Shown in pieces: positions 1 through 9,441 of a stretch of DNA of 43,523 nt. Under the pieces are notes generated by a model. That model was not told the origin of the DNA. It worked only from the letters and a program-made list of their open reading frames with translations, and ran no database searches. The position numbers were made by a program, and so were the translations under genes. The stretch comes from Dysgonamonadaceae bacterium (GTDB taxonomy: Bacteria; Bacteroidota; Bacteroidia; Bacteroidales; Azobacteroidaceae), in assembly GCA_031253625.1 (NCBI GenBank), contig JAIRVZ010000013.1:1-43523 (forward strand), in the 5' to 3' direction. Every line of letters begins with the position of its first letter. Within the stretch, counting starts at the first letter, position 1.

Positions 1-1
1 T

Positions 2-535
2 AGACTGCATTGTCTGGTTTCGCGCAAAGTTCACCCATGTCAGTCGGTTAAAGCTTTCCTTTTATACAACAAAAGTAAAGATTTAATCGCGGTAGCATTT
101 TTAATCCGCAAACTTAAGGAATTCTATGACCCTTCTCCGAGGATTGAGCTTTTAAGAGATTCAAGCGGGCACATTGTAACTGAAACAGGAAAGATTATTT
201 TCTCTGCAACCAATTTTACCGATACTTTATACTATAGAGAAGTAAGCTACGGCGAAGAGTTCCACGACTTTGATGAAGCTTTATTATACACGCTTTCACG
301 TAAAATGGAAAAAGTAGAAGTGCCGGTAACTATGCCTGCTGGAGAATTTAATGATGTGTTGGATTATCAAGGAACGGCAATTATATATCAACGCAATGGC
401 TCTATTTTTCATACGAAAAGAATAAGCAGTCTTTATGCCAATAATGTAGGAAAAGTATTTGAGTCACTCTTTTATTTAAGTAGCGATTGGATGTATGAAC
501 GGAGATTGGTAAGGTATCACGTTATTCAAGAATAA
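2..535 (+). CDS. Unrecognised protein, 5' end cut off by window edge
   Basis: The frame is open from base 2 to the TAA at 533-535, giving the C-terminal 177 residues of a protein whose start lies outside the window. An internal ATG at 305 would give only 76 residues, but the open frame reads like normal protein on both sides of it, so 305 is unlikely to be the true start. The visible part has alternating charged and hydrophobic segments and no signal peptide or membrane helix. I do not recognise a family. A hairpin terminator follows 38 bases after the stop, consistent with the end of a transcription unit. Confidence 0.6.
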   Translation, partial: RLHCLVSRKVHPCQSVKAFLLYNKSKDLIAVAFLIRKLKEFYDPSPRIELLRDSSGHIVTETGKIIFSATNFTDTLYYREVSYGEEFHDFDEALLYTLSRKMEKVEVPVTMPAGEFNDVLDYQGTAIIYQRNGSIFHTKRISSLYANNVGKVFESLFYLSSDWMYERRLVRYHVIQE

Positions 536-572
536 TAAGCAAAAATAAATCCATTTCACCCAACGGTATATG

Positions 573-614
573 AAATTCCTCAAATCTAAAAACATTTGCA
601 GGTTTGAGGAATTT
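573..614 (+). terminator. Hairpin terminator after the first gene
   Basis: A perfect 12-bp inverted repeat (573-584 with 603-614, arm AAATTCCTCAAA) with an 18-base loop is followed by TTAGTTAAG and a run of six T at 622-628. The position, just after the stop at 535, fits an intrinsic terminator, although the stem is AT-rich. Confidence 0.55.
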
Positions 615-905
615 TAGTTAAGATTTTTTCGACTCTGAGATTTTTTAAATACAAACGAAAGATATTTTATGGATAATTGGCTTTGCCGTGTGGCTTCGCT
701 CACACCGCCCCTCTATTTTTGACTTTTGTTTCATTTGACAATGTGTAAAAAAATTGGAATTAACTTTAAACGATAATGAGTAAAAAATGAAAAAATAGTT
801 TAGTTTTGTAGCGTAGAAAGCGAAATATTTAACGGAGGTTAGACATTAATAAAGAAGTTGGTAAATCGGCTACAAAAAAATCCACTTCGCGCAACGGGCG
901 TAGCC
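615..905. other. Intergenic stretch without a recognised gene
   Basis: About 290 bases between the terminator and the presumed left end of the IS remnant. No convincing ORF or RNA gene is seen. A 9-bp hairpin (GCGCAACGG at 889-897 with CCGTTGCGC at 904-912) overlaps the IS boundary and may be part of it. Confidence 0.4.
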
Positions 906-2280
906 GTTGCGCAACCTTGATTTTTGCCTGAAAAACTCCGATATTTTCAAAAAAAAGACTTCAAAACAGCCTTTCTAAAGAACGGTTGTCTTTTTGTTTA
1001 TAATTTTCATTCTCCAAAAACAGGGGATGAAATGACCGGAAAATAATCAACAAAACGGAAAAACAGGCAGAAAAAATAGCGTTTACATCTATTTGCATAG
1101 CTACCGCTTGGGAAATTACTTTTTTACTGATGAATTTTAGATATTTCTTCAAATTATAGGTCAATGCAGCCATTAAAACATGCTTGTTCGCTAAAGCAAT
1201 TCCGCGGGTATTGATTCGTTTCATATTCACATAATTGATTAATGTGCCCAACACAGGCTCGACAGTTGATGAACGCAATCGTGACATTCTTTGAGCATAA
1301 GACTTGTTTTCTGTCAATTTCTTGTGCTGACGGTCGTAGTAGTCTTTATGAATACTGTGGTCGATTTTCTTAAATTTTGTCTTCTCTCCACAGCATTCCA
1401 CTCGAAAAGGACAGTTCTTACAAACACTTTCGCTGCTGCGGTATAGCTTGAATTCATATTCATTATGATGTTTCCTGATTCCTTTGAAAGGAAGTATCGC
1501 TTGATGTCCGCGCTGACATTCATACCTGTCCAATTCTTTATTGTAGAGAAATCCTTCTCTCTCAGGTTTGTATTGACCAAAATTCGGAATCCAACCGTTA
1601 ATTCCTTTTGCTTCTAAATACTTTAGCGTTTTACCACTACTGTAGGCGGTATCGGCAAGAAGTTGATTCATTTCGATGTGGTTTTCATGCAAGTTAGCTA
1701 TGGTAAGGTCGCAGATTTTTTCTAAACATTGACTGTCTTTTTTGCTCGCAAAATCGGCACAGGCGCCGGTAATTACATGATTGGAAGTGTCAACCGACAG
1801 TTGTCCCAAATAGTTCAGATTCCTTGGTTCCCCGGGCTTGGTCGAGATGCGGGCATCCGGGTCGGTAGGCGAATAATGAGTGTGATTGCTCAGTAATTTC
1901 GATTGGATAAAATCACCACTGTGACCTACTTTGCCGTCTTTGTATTCATAGCCGGGAGTGTCTTGGCGCGTGCGTGATTTCCAATCGTGATAAAGAAAAC
2001 AACAGGGTCAATGCTTTCTTGACCTTCCCTCCCGTAATAAGACTTAGTGGATTGATAAAGGAAACCTAAATCCAACGCTTGGTCAAGTAGGCGGTAGAAG
2101 TTGTCTTCTGAAACTAAATTGCAAATATGAACATCATAAAGCAACTTGGGTAGAAGTATTTTTCGTCCTTGAATGGCATAAGTAATTAGATACCATAAAG
2201 TTAATCTTTTATTAAGGAACAAAAAAAGAAAAAAAGAAGTTTTTTTAAGAATCTGTGTATCTTTGCTTATGTTGTGCAAC
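906..2280 (-). mobile_element. Remnant of an IS1182-family insertion sequence
   Basis: The region holds a broken IS1182-type transposase. The outer limits are proposed from the near-identical 10-mers GTTGCGCAAC (906-915) and GTTGTGCAAC (2271-2280), which flank the gene and could be terminal repeats. Similarity inward from these 10-mers is weak, so the borders are tentative. No target-site duplication was established. The element separates the first gene fragment from ohr. Confidence 0.5.
961..2177 (-). pseudogene. IS1182-family transposase, internally deleted and frameshifted
   Basis: Two fragments in different frames together resemble an IS1182 transposase. The N-terminal fragment (about 2177 down to 1985) carries DNFYRLLDQALDLGFLY and SIDPVVFF, the conserved N-terminal block. 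The C-terminal fragment stays open from about 1980, without a start, down to 961. It holds DPDARISTKPG, LADTAYSSGK (second catalytic Asp), a cysteine-rich zinc-like segment and STVEPVLGTL (catalytic Glu). The roughly 100-residue block expected between them, including the first catalytic Asp, is missing and the frames do not match at the join near 1980. The product cannot be an active transposase. A start placed at the TTG at 1809 is arbitrary. Confidence 0.8.
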
Positions 2281-2512
2281 AAGCACGAGCGGAATTCTAT
2301 GTTTTCCCCAAATAAAAACTGTTAAATTATATCCTTTTTAAGCGACCTTTTCCAAGTGATTTCTGTACTCCACATTGATAAAGTTGCTTGTTTCTCGCTA
2401 TCGCAAATATTCTGTATATCATTTTGTTTCTGAAATTTGAACTTTTAGAAACTTTAATTGTTATAATAGTAGAGTAATTATAAAATTAATGTTTCACTAA
2501 AATTAAATTCTG

Positions 2513-2926
2513 ATGAATACACTTTACACAACCTCAGCTACAGCTGTAGGAGGACGTGATGGACACGTCAAGTCGGCAGACGGACAAATCGACATAAACT
2601 TAAAAACTCCCGGTGCTCCGGGCGACAACACCGGAACTACTCCCGAAGATCTTTTTGCGGCCGGATACGCAGCCTGTTTCAATGGTGCTTTCAATTTGGC
2701 TGCTCGACTGAAACGAATCAAAACAGGCGAAGTTTCGGTTAATGTAGAAATTTCTCTCAACAAAACAGACGACGGAAAACTTCAATTGGCAGCCAAGATT
2801 ACTGCTCATGTTCCTGATGTAGACGAAAAGACTGCTCGTGAATTGATTGAAGATGCCCACAGCATTTGCCCTTATTCCCGGGCAACTCAAGGAAATATAC
2901 CTGTTCAGCTTGAAGTAACGCGTTAA
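2513..2926 (+). CDS. ohr: Organic hydroperoxide resistance protein (OsmC/Ohr family)
   Basis: A cytosolic thiol-dependent peroxidase that reduces organic and fatty-acid hydroperoxides, usually recycled through lipoylated proteins. The 137-residue length is typical. The two redox cysteines are C55 in LFAAGYAACF and C119 in SICPYSRATQGN. The latter motif distinguishes Ohr from OsmC. R15 (GGRDG) and E45 match the active-site Arg and Glu that activate the peroxidatic Cys. The gene stands alone between the IS remnant and purB. No MarR-type ohrR regulator is seen next to it, and I see no clear TAnnTTTG promoter, so its control is unknown. Confidence 0.93.
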   Translation: MNTLYTTSATAVGGRDGHVKSADGQIDINLKTPGAPGDNTGTTPEDLFAAGYAACFNGAFNLAARLKRIKTGEVSVNVEISLNKTDDGKLQLAAKITAHVPDVDEKTARELIEDAHSICPYSRATQGNIPVQLEVTR

Positions 2927-2977
2927 TTGCCGATATTTTTCCGTTTTTACCATATTAATTATATCCAACCGGCATAA

Positions 2978-3009
2978 GTTGCAATATTCATTTGTTTTAT
3001 GTACCTTTG
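2978..3009 (+). promoter_or_regulatory. Predicted promoter of purB
   Basis: TTG at 2979-2981, a 20-base spacer and TACCTTTG at 3002-3009 match the Bacteroidetes TTTG/TAnnTTTG promoter. Transcription would begin near 3016. That rules out the upstream in-frame ATG at 2992 and supports the purB start at 3037. Confidence 0.65.
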
Positions 3010-3036
3010 CGCCATCAAAACATCTATTGTAGCAGT

Positions 3037-4383
3037 ATGAAGCTAAATACATTGACAGCTATATCTCCCGTTGACGGGCGGTATCGCAGTAAAACAGAGA
3101 AATTATCAGCCTATTTTTCAGAATATGCACTTATCCGGTTCAGGGTTTTAGTTGAAATCGAATACTTCATTACACTTTGTGAACTTCCTTTACCGCAACT
3201 AAAAACATTACGCAACGAAAAAACATTCAATTCTCTGCGTGCTATCTATCAGTATTTTTCGTTAGAAGATGCACAGCAGGTGAAAAATATCGAAAAAGTG
3301 ACCAATCATGATGTCAAAGCAGTAGAATATTTCATCAAAGAAAAATTCGACGAACTGAAACTGGAAAATTATAAAGAATTCATTCATTTTGGTTTAACAT
3401 CGCAAGATATTAATAATACTTCTGTTCCTTTATCACTCAAGGAGGCCATCGATAACGAATACGAACCGTTGCTCCAGAATTTGATAACTCAATTGAAAAC
3501 CAATGCGGAAGAATGGAATGGTATCTCCATGTTGGCTAAAACACACGGACAACCGGCGTCTCCTACTCGATTAGGAAAAGAAATCATGGTATTTGTTTAC
3601 CGGTTGGAAAAACAATTTGCCTTATTGAAAGATATTCCTCATTCTGCTAAATTTGGAGGAGCAACCGGTAATTTCAACGCTCACCACGTTGCATATCCCG
3701 AATTTAACTGGAAAGAAGTAGGAAACGATTTTGTTTCTCAAAAATTAGGATTACAGAGAGAAGAATGGACTACACAGATTTCAAATTATGATAATCTGGC
3801 GGCTCTTTTCGATGCGATGAAACGCATTAACACCATCCTGATGGATATGGTAAAAGATTTTTGGCAATATATTTCAATGGAATATTTCAAGCAAAAAATC
3901 AAAGAAGGAGAAGTCGGTTCATCTGCGATGCCTCATAAGGTAAATCCTATTGATTTCGAAAATGCAGAAGGAAATTTAGGTATTGCCAATGCCCTGTTGG
4001 AACATTTATCTGCTAAACTTCCTATTTCTCGTTTGCAAAGAGATTTAACGGATTCTACCGTCCTCAGAAATGTCGGAACTCCTTTTGCACATATTATAAT
4101 AGCATTGGATAGTATTTCGAGAGGATTAAACAAGCTGTTATTAAACGAAAAAGCAATAACGGACGATTTGGAAAATGCTTGGCCGGTTGTAGCAGAAGGC
4201 ATACAAACCATATTAAGACGAGAAGGTTATCCTCAACCATACGAGGCATTAAAAGGATTGACACGAACAAATAATCAGATAACAAAAGAATCTATCGGTG
4301 CATTTATCGACACGCTCAATGTGAACAACAATATTAAAGATGAATTAAAAGCGATTACACCGCTCAATTACACAGGATTATAA
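3037..4383 (+). CDS. purB: Adenylosuccinate lyase
   Basis: Catalyses two fumarate-releasing steps of purine synthesis: SAICAR to AICAR, and adenylosuccinate to AMP. The protein has the fumarase/aspartase-superfamily fold. The signature SSAMPHKVNPIDFEN is present near residue 303, with THGQPASPTRLGKE and LTSQDINNT as the other two active-site blocks. The N-terminus LTAISPVDGRY is the standard start of long-form PurB. The start at 3037 gives 448 residues. An in-frame ATG at 2992 would lie upstream of the predicted transcription start. The gene appears to be transcribed alone from the promoter at 2978-3009. Confidence 0.95.
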   Translation: MKLNTLTAISPVDGRYRSKTEKLSAYFSEYALIRFRVLVEIEYFITLCELPLPQLKTLRNEKTFNSLRAIYQYFSLEDAQQVKNIEKVTNHDVKAVEYFIKEKFDELKLENYKEFIHFGLTSQDINNTSVPLSLKEAIDNEYEPLLQNLITQLKTNAEEWNGISMLAKTHGQPASPTRLGKEIMVFVYRLEKQFALLKDIPHSAKFGGATGNFNAHHVAYPEFNWKEVGNDFVSQKLGLQREEWTTQISNYDNLAALFDAMKRINTILMDMVKDFWQYISMEYFKQKIKEGEVGSSAMPHKVNPIDFENAEGNLGIANALLEHLSAKLPISRLQRDLTDSTVLRNVGTPFAHIIIALDSISRGLNKLLLNEKAITDDLENAWPVVAEGIQTILRREGYPQPYEALKGLTRTNNQITKESIGAFIDTLNVNNNIKDELKAITPLNYTGL

Positions 4384-4453
4384 AAAAACAATTGCAACCG
4401 CGAGGCTGCTAACATAAATAATAATTAATTTAACAATTCAATTCCTCAAAACA

Positions 4454-5827
4454 ATGATTACAGAAGGAAACGACCGTAACAACTACGGTAGAAACAACGA
4501 AGGTAGAGAGAGAAGACCTTACTCTAATAACCGTGAAGGTTATTCAAGCAATGATTACAACAGATCATCATCCGGCAATCGATTTGGCAACGACAACCGT
4601 CGCCCATCAAATTATGGTGGTGGCGGTGGATACGATCAAAATCGTAATCAACAAAACAGGTACGACAGACCACAACGGTCATACGACAGTAACCAAAGAT
4701 CTTATGGAAACTCGTATGATTCAGGAAATCAAAGGTATTCTTCCGGAGAAGGAGATTTTGACCAAGTAAAAAAGAGAAGACCAAGAGTCGGTGATGCCGG
4801 TTCGTCTTCGTATGGAGAAAGACCGCAAGGCAGACCACAAGGAGGTGGATATTCACAACAAGGTGGAGGCTATCAACAAAGAGGAGGCTACTCTCAAGAA
4901 AGAGGTGGTTACTCCCAAGGCAGCGGATATGGCAACCGTGATAACAGAAGTAGCTACGGTGGTGGTGGCGGTCGTCCGCAAGGAGGAAACCGTTTCGGTG
5001 GCGGTGGAAGACCCCAAGGAAATCGTCCGCAACAAAACAGATACAATCCCAACGATAAATACAGTCTGCAAAAGCAACTCAAATACAGGGAAGAAAATTT
5101 CGATCCTAACGAACCTTTGCGTCTGAATAAATATCTTGCCAATGCAGGAGTTTGCTCTCGTAGAGAGGCCGACGAATTCATCAAAGCAGGTGTTGTAAAA
5201 GTAAACGATGTAATAGTTACCGAATTGGGTACTAAAGTAAAACGTGCCGACAAAGTAATGTTCCATGATCAACCGGTAAAGTTAGAGCACAAAATCTATG
5301 TACTGCTCAACAAACCTAAAAACTGTGTAACAACAGCCGACGACCCACAAGAAAGATTGACTGTAATGGATTTGGTAAAAAATGCTTGCCATGAACGAAT
5401 TTTCCCGGTTGGACGCTTAGACAGAAATACAACAGGTGTATTGTTGTTGACAAACGATGGTGATTTGGCCTCTAAACTCACACATCCGAAATATCTGAAA
5501 AAGAAAATTTATCATGTTTGGTTAGACAAACCTGTCGCCATTGAAGACATGCAAAAAATTGCTGAAGGTATCGAATTGGAAGATGGAGAAATACATGCAG
5601 ATGCGATCAGTTACATAACCGATGACGATAAATCTCAGATCGGTATTGAAATTCATTCCGGACGCAATCGTATTGTCCGCAGGATTTTCGAATCGCTGGG
5701 CTATCATGTACTGAAACTCGACCGCGTTTATTTTGCCGGTCTTACTAAAAAACAACTGAAAAGAGGTCAATGGCGCTACCTAAGCGAAAAAGAAGTTTCG
5801 ATGCTTCGCATGGGAGCTTTTGAATAA
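4454..5827 (+). CDS. RNA pseudouridine synthase (RsuA/RluB type) with long disordered N-terminus
   Basis: Isomerises uridine to pseudouridine in ribosomal RNA. The catalytic half (about residues 215-457) is ordinary. It has an S4 RNA-binding domain (LRLNKYLANAGVCSRREAD, about 221-265), then the RsuA/RluB-type core with catalytic Asp323 in GRLDRNTTGVLLLTNDGD and the late motif SGRNRIVRRIFE. The first 200 residues are very unusual. They are low-complexity, rich in Gly, Asn, Arg, Gln, Tyr and Ser, with repeated GGY, RPQGG, RGGYSQ and YGGGGG units and no predicted fold. Such segments resemble RGG/RNA-binding or condensate-forming tails. Extensions of this type occur on Bacteroidetes homologues, so the start at 4454 is plausible. 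Whether it acts on 23S or 16S rRNA cannot be decided here. Confidence 0.88.
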   Translation: MITEGNDRNNYGRNNEGRERRPYSNNREGYSSNDYNRSSSGNRFGNDNRRPSNYGGGGGYDQNRNQQNRYDRPQRSYDSNQRSYGNSYDSGNQRYSSGEGDFDQVKKRRPRVGDAGSSSYGERPQGRPQGGGYSQQGGGYQQRGGYSQERGGYSQGSGYGNRDNRSSYGGGGGRPQGGNRFGGGGRPQGNRPQQNRYNPNDKYSLQKQLKYREENFDPNEPLRLNKYLANAGVCSRREADEFIKAGVVKVNDVIVTELGTKVKRADKVMFHDQPVKLEHKIYVLLNKPKNCVTTADDPQERLTVMDLVKNACHERIFPVGRLDRNTTGVLLLTNDGDLASKLTHPKYLKKKIYHVWLDKPVAIEDMQKIAEGIELEDGEIHADAISYITDDDKSQIGIEIHSGRNRIVRRIFESLGYHVLKLDRVYFAGLTKKQLKRGQWRYLSEKEVSMLRMGAFE

Positions 5828-5850
5828 ATCATAATCAATGTTGTTTATCT

Positions 5851-5928
5851 GTCATTGCGAGGAAGAACGACGAAGCAAACCAGAAAATATACAAACTGGT
5901 TTGCTTTGAGTATAGCTCTCACAATGAC
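5851..5928. repeat. Palindromic intergenic repeat, GTCATTGCGAG type
   Basis: Nested inverted repeat: outer arms GTCATTGCGAG (5851-5861) and CTCACAATGAC (5918-5928), inner arms GAAGCAAACCAG (5872-5883) and CTGGTTTGCTT (5896-5906). It fills most of the gap between the pseudouridine synthase and asnS. It resembles the short palindromic dispersed elements common in many bacterial genomes. Confidence 0.7.
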
Positions 5929-5977
5929 GAACACAAGCTTAGCTTAACTAAACGACATTGAATTCATAATTTAAAAA

Positions 5978-7363
5978 ATGAAAACAAAAATAGTAGATTT
6001 ACTGCAAAGCAAAGCTTTCGGTACGACGGTAAATGTTAAAGGCTGGGTACGAACCCGTCGAGGGAATAAAGCGGTGAATTTTGTTGCACTCAATGATGGC
6101 TCTACGATAAATAATATCCAAATAGTTATTGATATTGAAAAATTTGGAGAAGAATATCTCAAACCCATTACCACAGGGGCATGTATCAATGTAACCGGTT
6201 TGTTGGTTGAATCGCAAGGTCAAGGACAATCTGCTGAAATTCAAGCGCAAGAAATTGAAATCTACGGCACTGCCGATCCTGCTGTTTATCCTTTACAAAA
6301 GAAAGGGCATACATTGGAGTTTTTGAGAGAAATTGCCCACTTGCGTCCACGCACCAATACTTTCGGAGCGATTTTCCGCATTCGTCATCACATGGCTTAT
6401 GCAATTCACAAATTTTTCAACGATAAAGGATTTTTCTATTTCCATACACCAATATTGACTGGTTCTGACGCAGAAGGTGCAGGCTCGATGTTTCAGGCAA
6501 CCACGCTTAATTTGAATAGTCTTCCGAAAACAGAAGATGGAAAAATTGATTACAAAGAAGACTTCTTCGGCAAAATGACCAACCTGACTGTCTCCGGACA
6601 ATTGGAAGGAGAATTAGGCGCGATGGCTTTGGGAGAAATTTACACTTTTGGCCCCACATTCCGTGCAGAAAACTCCAATACTCCGCGCCACTTGGCCGAA
6701 TTTTGGATGATTGAACCGGAAATGGCATTCTACGAAATCAAAGAAAACATGGATTTGGCAGAAGAATTCCTCCAATATCTTATTAAATATGCTTTGGAAC
6801 ATTGCAAAGACGATATTGATTTCCTTTGCAATATGTATGACAAAGAGTTGGTCGACCGTTTGAATTTCGTCGTAAGCAACAAATTTGTCCGCCTGACTTA
6901 TACCGAAGGTGTTAAGATATTAGAAGCTAGCAGCAAAAAATTTGAATATCCTGTATTTTGGGGAGCAGATTTGCAATCGGAACATGAACGTTATTTAGTT
7001 GAAGAACATTTCAAATGTCCGGTAATCTTAACGGATTATCCGAAAGAAATCAAGTCGTTCTACATGAAACAAAACAACGACAATAAAACGGTTCGTGCAA
7101 TGGATGTTCTTTTCCCGAAAATCGGAGAAATCATCGGAGGTTCACAACGTGAAGAAAATTACGAAAAACTGATGAATCGCGTAAATGAACTTGACATGAA
7201 AACAGAAACATTGTGGTGGTATCTCGAAACCCGTAAATTCGGCACGGCTCCGCACTCCGGTTTCGGTTTAGGTTTCGAACGCTTGATTCTGTTCATTACC
7301 GGAATGTCGAATATCAGAGATGTGATTCCATTCCCAAGAACTCCAAATAACGCAGAATTCTAA
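5978..7363 (+). CDS. asnS: Asparaginyl-tRNA synthetase
   Basis: Charges tRNA-Asn with asparagine in the cytosol. This is a class IIb synthetase. An N-terminal OB-fold anticodon-binding domain occupies about residues 1-110 ([23 protein letters not shown]). The class II catalytic core follows, with motif 2 around [21 protein letters not shown] and motif 3 [16 protein letters not shown] near the C-terminus, ending [26 protein letters not shown] and the ending RTPNNAEF are typical of AsnRS rather than AspRS. At 461 residues it is full length. The start follows an AT-rich leader. A repeat element begins 12 bases after the stop and may help end transcription. Confidence 0.95.
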   Translation: MKTKIVDLLQSKAFGTTVNVKGWVRTRRGNKAVNFVALNDGSTINNIQIVIDIEKFGEEYLKPITTGACINVTGLLVESQGQGQSAEIQAQEIEIYGTADPAVYPLQKKGHTLEFLREIAHLRPRTNTFGAIFRIRHHMAYAIHKFFNDKGFFYFHTPILTGSDAEGAGSMFQATTLNLNSLPKTEDGKIDYKEDFFGKMTNLTVSGQLEGELGAMALGEIYTFGPTFRAENSNTPRHLAEFWMIEPEMAFYEIKENMDLAEEFLQYLIKYALEHCKDDIDFLCNMYDKELVDRLNFVVSNKFVRLTYTEGVKILEASSKKFEYPVFWGADLQSEHERYLVEEHFKCPVILTDYPKEIKSFYMKQNNDNKTVRAMDVLFPKIGEIIGGSQREENYEKLMNRVNELDMKTETLWWYLETRKFGTAPHSGFGLGFERLILFITGMSNIRDVIPFPRTPNNAEF

Positions 7364-7374
7364 TAATATAGGAT

Positions 7375-7511
7375 TAGATTCCTCACTACGTTCGGAATGA
7401 CGTTTCGCATTATGAGAGCAGAGGGATAAAATCGACGGCTTTGCCACCGATTTTATCCCTCTTGCAATTTGTAAGTACTTGCTTGTCATTTCGAACGAAG
7501 TGAGAAACCTA
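7375..7511. repeat. MITE-like composite repeat with GTCATTTCGAAC termini
   Basis: A 137-base element bounded by inverted termini: TAGATTCCTCACTACGTTCG begins at 7375 and its counterpart GTCATTTCGAACGAAGTGAG at 7485-7504 runs on to 7511. Inside is a separate 14-bp hairpin, GAGGGATAAAATCG (7421-7434) with CGATTTTATCCCTC (7448-7461). The same termini occur at 11838-11968, 17211-17345 and 35848-35904. No ORF is contained. The rest of the gap up to recJ (7512-7713) is AT-rich and otherwise featureless apart from a possible promoter. Confidence 0.8.
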
Positions 7512-7666
7512 AATTTTGTAAATTTCACTTTTTTTAGTGTTGATTTACGAAGTTTGTGGCTATTTTTTTCTAACTTTACAAGCTTTTACTTTAAAATTCG
7601 AGATGTTTTCTTTGCATCTTGCTTGTATTCATTTATATACATCTTAAAGTAAGAACTTCTCCCGGA

Positions 7667-7674
7667 TAACTTTG
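7667..7674 (+). promoter_or_regulatory. Possible -7 box of recJ
   Basis: TAACTTTG matches the TAnnTTTG -7 consensus, 39 bases before the recJ ATG. No good TTTG lies 19-21 bases upstream, so this is a weak call. Confidence 0.35.
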
Positions 7675-7713
7675 GGAACTTGAGAGCGACAAAAAAGAAA
7701 AAACAAACATATA

Positions 7714-9441
7714 ATGATTAAACAATGGAATTATCAATCTCCAACACAAGAACAGATACTTAAACGAGACGAACTGGCGGAAGCTTTAGGATTCAGTCCC
7801 GCGTTGTGTCTATTGTTGACACAAAGGGGGATTACAACTGTAGAAGACGCTCACAAGTTCTTAAATCCCAGCCTTCGAGATTTACATAATCCCTTTCTGA
7901 TGAAAGACATGGATAAAGCTGTGAATCGGTTGGAAAAGGCACTGGGAAACAAGGAAAAAATTCTGATTTACGGAGATTACGATGTGGATGGCACAACTGC
8001 CGTTTCACTTGTTTACAAGTTTTTAGAACAAAATTCGTGGAAATCGAATTTAGACTACTACATTCCTGATCGATACGACGAAGGGTATGGAATTTCCAAT
8101 AAAGGGATTGATTATGCCGCTGAAACAGGCGTTTCACTTATTATTTCTCTTGATTGTGGAATCAAAGCGGTTGAGAAAATCGCTTATGCCAAAACATTAG
8201 GAATCGATTTCATTGTATGCGACCACCACATGCCGGGTGACGAATTGCCTGATGCTGTGGCTATTCTCGACCCAAAACGCTCTGATTGTACTTATCCTTA
8301 TGCCGATCTTTCCGGCTGCGGAGTAGGATTCAAATTTATGCAAGCTTTTGCAATGAGCAACGCCATCGAATTTTCCAAGCTAAGAAGTTTATTGGATTTG
8401 GTTGTGGTAAGTATTGCTGCCGATATTGTTCCCCTGACAGGAGAAAACCGGATTATGGCTGCACACGGACTGCGACAATTGAATCTCAGCCCCAGTAACG
8501 GAATGAAAGGGATTATCAATGTTTGCGGTTTGTCGGGAAAAGAAATAACAATGAGCGACATTGTTTTTAAGATAGGGCCAAGAATCAATGCCTCCGGACG
8601 AATGATGAACGGTAAAGATTCTGTAGATCTTTTGCTTTCGAAAGAAGAAGATGATGCCAAAGAAAAAAGCGAAAACATCAATCAATATAACGAAGACAGG
8701 CGAGAACTCGATAAAAAGACTACAGACGAGGCTAATTTGCTATTAGAAAACAACCCCGAAATTTTAGACCGTAAAATTATCGTTGTTTTTAATCCCGAAT
8801 GGCATAAAGGCGTAATCGGAATCGTGGCATCGCGACTCACAGAAAAATATTATAAACCGGCCATCGTTTTAACACGTTCTTCCAATGGATTTATTTCCGG
8901 TTCAGCCCGTTCGGTCACAGGATTTGATATTTACAAGGCCATCGAAACCAACAAAGATATTCTTGAAAATTTCGGAGGACATACTTTCGCTGCCGGATTA
9001 ACATTAAAAGAAGAACGGTTAGACGAGTTTATCAATCTACTGGAATCTTTTGCCGATGAAAATATGATTGAGGAACAGATGACTCAAACATTAGATATAG
9101 ATGTCAGCCTGAATTTCAAAGAAATAAGTCCAAGACTAATTTCCGACTTGAAGAAAATGAATCCTTTTGGTCCTGAAAATCAAAAACCCATTTTTTGTTC
9201 TTTCAACGTAAAAGATTTTGGGACAAGCAAATTAGTCGGCAGAGAATTGGAACATATCAAATTGGAAATGATCGACGATTCTTCGGAACAAATCATGCAA
9301 GGCATTGCATTCGGCATGTCACGTTTCAGCGATCACATTAAATCAATGAAACCCTTCGATATTTGCTATACTTTAGAAGAAAATACTTACAACGGCAATA
9401 CGACCATTCAATTAACAATCAAGGACATCCGAACAAATTAA
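7714..9441 (+). CDS. recJ: Single-stranded-DNA-specific 5'-3' exonuclease RecJ
   Basis: Degrades 5'-ended single-stranded DNA in recombination and mismatch/base-excision repair. It is a DHH-superfamily Mn-dependent nuclease. Motif I YGDYDVDGTTA puts metal-binding Asp at 88, 90 and 92. Motif III DHH is at 170-172 (CDHHMPGDELP). The DHHA1 domain has FGGHTFAAGLTL, and the C-terminal OB domain has FGPENQKPIFCS. The 575 residues match the family. It lies 56 bases upstream of recQ, in the same direction. RecQ unwinds duplex DNA and RecJ digests the exposed 5' strand in the RecF-type recombination pathway, so the pairing is functionally sensible. Confidence 0.95.
   Translation: MIKQWNYQSPTQEQILKRDELAEALGFSPALCLLLTQRGITTVEDAHKFLNPSLRDLHNPFLMKDMDKAVNRLEKALGNKEKILIYGDYDVDGTTAVSLVYKFLEQNSWKSNLDYYIPDRYDEGYGISNKGIDYAAETGVSLIISLDCGIKAVEKIAYAKTLGIDFIVCDHHMPGDELPDAVAILDPKRSDCTYPYADLSGCGVGFKFMQAFAMSNAIEFSKLRSLLDLVVVSIAADIVPLTGENRIMAAHGLRQLNLSPSNGMKGIINVCGLSGKEITMSDIVFKIGPRINASGRMMNGKDSVDLLLSKEEDDAKEKSENINQYNEDRRELDKKTTDEANLLLENNPEILDRKIIVVFNPEWHKGVIGIVASRLTEKYYKPAIVLTRSSNGFISGSARSVTGFDIYKAIETNKDILENFGGHTFAAGLTLKEERLDEFINLLESFADENMIEEQMTQTLDIDVSLNFKEISPRLISDLKKMNPFGPENQKPIFCSFNVKDFGTSKLVGRELEHIKLEMIDDSSEQIMQGIAFGMSRFSDHIKSMKPFDICYTLEENTYNGNTTIQLTIKDIRTN

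Noticed and set aside
961..1809. A complete 282-residue gene starting with TTG at 1809
   Set aside because: The frame continues upstream with conserved transposase sequence (DPDARISTKPG). The TTG is internal and the gene is a fragment.
2258..2265. Outward promoter at the IS end driving ohr
   Set aside because: Only the -7 box TATCTTTG matches. No TTTG lies at the right distance and ohr starts about 250 bases away, so it is mentioned but not annotated.
4533..5272. Overlapping ORFs on both strands in the Gly-rich region of the pseudouridine synthase
   Set aside because: They are by-products of low-complexity codon repeats. None resembles a known protein, and the main frame leads directly into the S4 domain.
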